Made by a program: the position numbers and the translations under genes | Source of the DNA: JBBQDZ01 sp038237515 | GTDB taxonomy: Bacteria > Actinomycetota > Thermoleophilia > Gaiellales > Gaiellaceae | NCBI GenBank assembly: GCA_038237515.1 | Contig: JBBRYP010000037.1 | Span: 1-40,891 of the forward strand | Direction: 5' to 3' | Length of the DNA: 40,891 bases | Part shown: positions 40,872-40,891 of the stretch, one piece after another | How the letters are laid out: each line of letters begins with the position of its first letter | Position numbering within the stretch: position 1 is the stretch's first letter | Notes under the pieces: model-generated | What the model was told of the DNA's origin: nothing | The model's input: the letters and a program-made list of their open reading frames with translations, nothing else | Databases searched by the model: none

Positions 40872-40891
40872 ATGGTGACGACGAAAGCGAG
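40872..40891 (+). CDS. start of an unidentified gene (partial)
   Basis: ATG at 40872 with AGGAGG six to eight bases upstream begins MVTTKA and runs off the window. The ribosome site buried in a hairpin is a habit of transposase genes, so an insertion sequence is suspected. No more can be said from six codons. Confidence 0.4.

Overview
The window is very GC-rich, with dense short-gap operons, many GTG starts and several apparently leaderless genes. It carries actinobacterial hallmarks: an F420-type luciferase-like oxidoreductase, an Asp23 operon with actinobacterial-type membrane partners, and zinc anti-sigma/ECF pairs. By inference it comes from a high-GC actinobacterium, possibly of the Thermoleophilia (Gaiella/Solirubrobacter type). 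No rRNA, tRNA or CRISPR was seen.

Layout. 1-3100: a CPA1 Na+/H+ antiporter, a small secreted protein and a frameshifted conserved gene. 3290-8364: a zinc alcohol dehydrogenase, a Gfo/Idh/MocA oxidoreductase coupled to an O-antigen-ligase-like membrane protein, and a Calx-beta surface protein. 8382-12707: an MFS transporter fused to a cyclic-nucleotide-binding domain, a small protein, and a coupled operon of sigma factor, cytoplasmic subtilase and GAF protein. 12745-17116: a palindromic MITE-like element, a large secreted BNR/beta-propeller-like protein and a divergent MFS permease. 17176-17640: three tandem copies of a ~155-bp structured repeat abutting an aminotransferase stop codon.

Metabolic core. 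A reductive pyrimidine (uracil/thymine) catabolic set is spread over 17629-40692: class III omega-aminotransferase and CoA-acylating (methyl)malonate-semialdehyde dehydrogenase (divergent pair), dihydropyrimidinase/hydantoinase, a MarR-type regulator, an NMT1-type ABC importer (binding protein, two permeases, ATPase), a beta-ureidopropionase-like M20 amidohydrolase divergent from it, and an LLM flavin/F420 oxidoreductase. The usual first enzyme, dihydropyrimidine dehydrogenase, is not in the window; the LLM enzyme is a candidate for a redox step. A 169-bp MITE with CTAG ends sits between importer and hydantoinase.

Stress modules. There are three sigma-70/ECF genes, each overlapping its downstream partner by 4 nt. 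At 20976-24559 a sigma factor is followed by a protein combining a zinc anti-sigma motif with an Asp23 domain, then two more Asp23 proteins and three membrane proteins. At 34059-37994 two divergent operons (PRC-barrel/DUF2382 proteins with an MscS-like membrane protein; sigma factor, small protein and a second MscS-like membrane protein) are driven by two matching ECF-type promoters (GTAAC-N17-CGTC) reading outward from one intergenic region. This is the best candidate for a self-contained, little-described system.

Toxin-antitoxin content is high: a HEPN/MNT pair (HEPN frameshifted), two intact antitoxin/PIN pairs back to back, and two decayed antitoxin or antitoxin/PIN remnants. Both window ends share a 13-bp motif in inverted-repeat settings, suggesting related mobile elements at each border.
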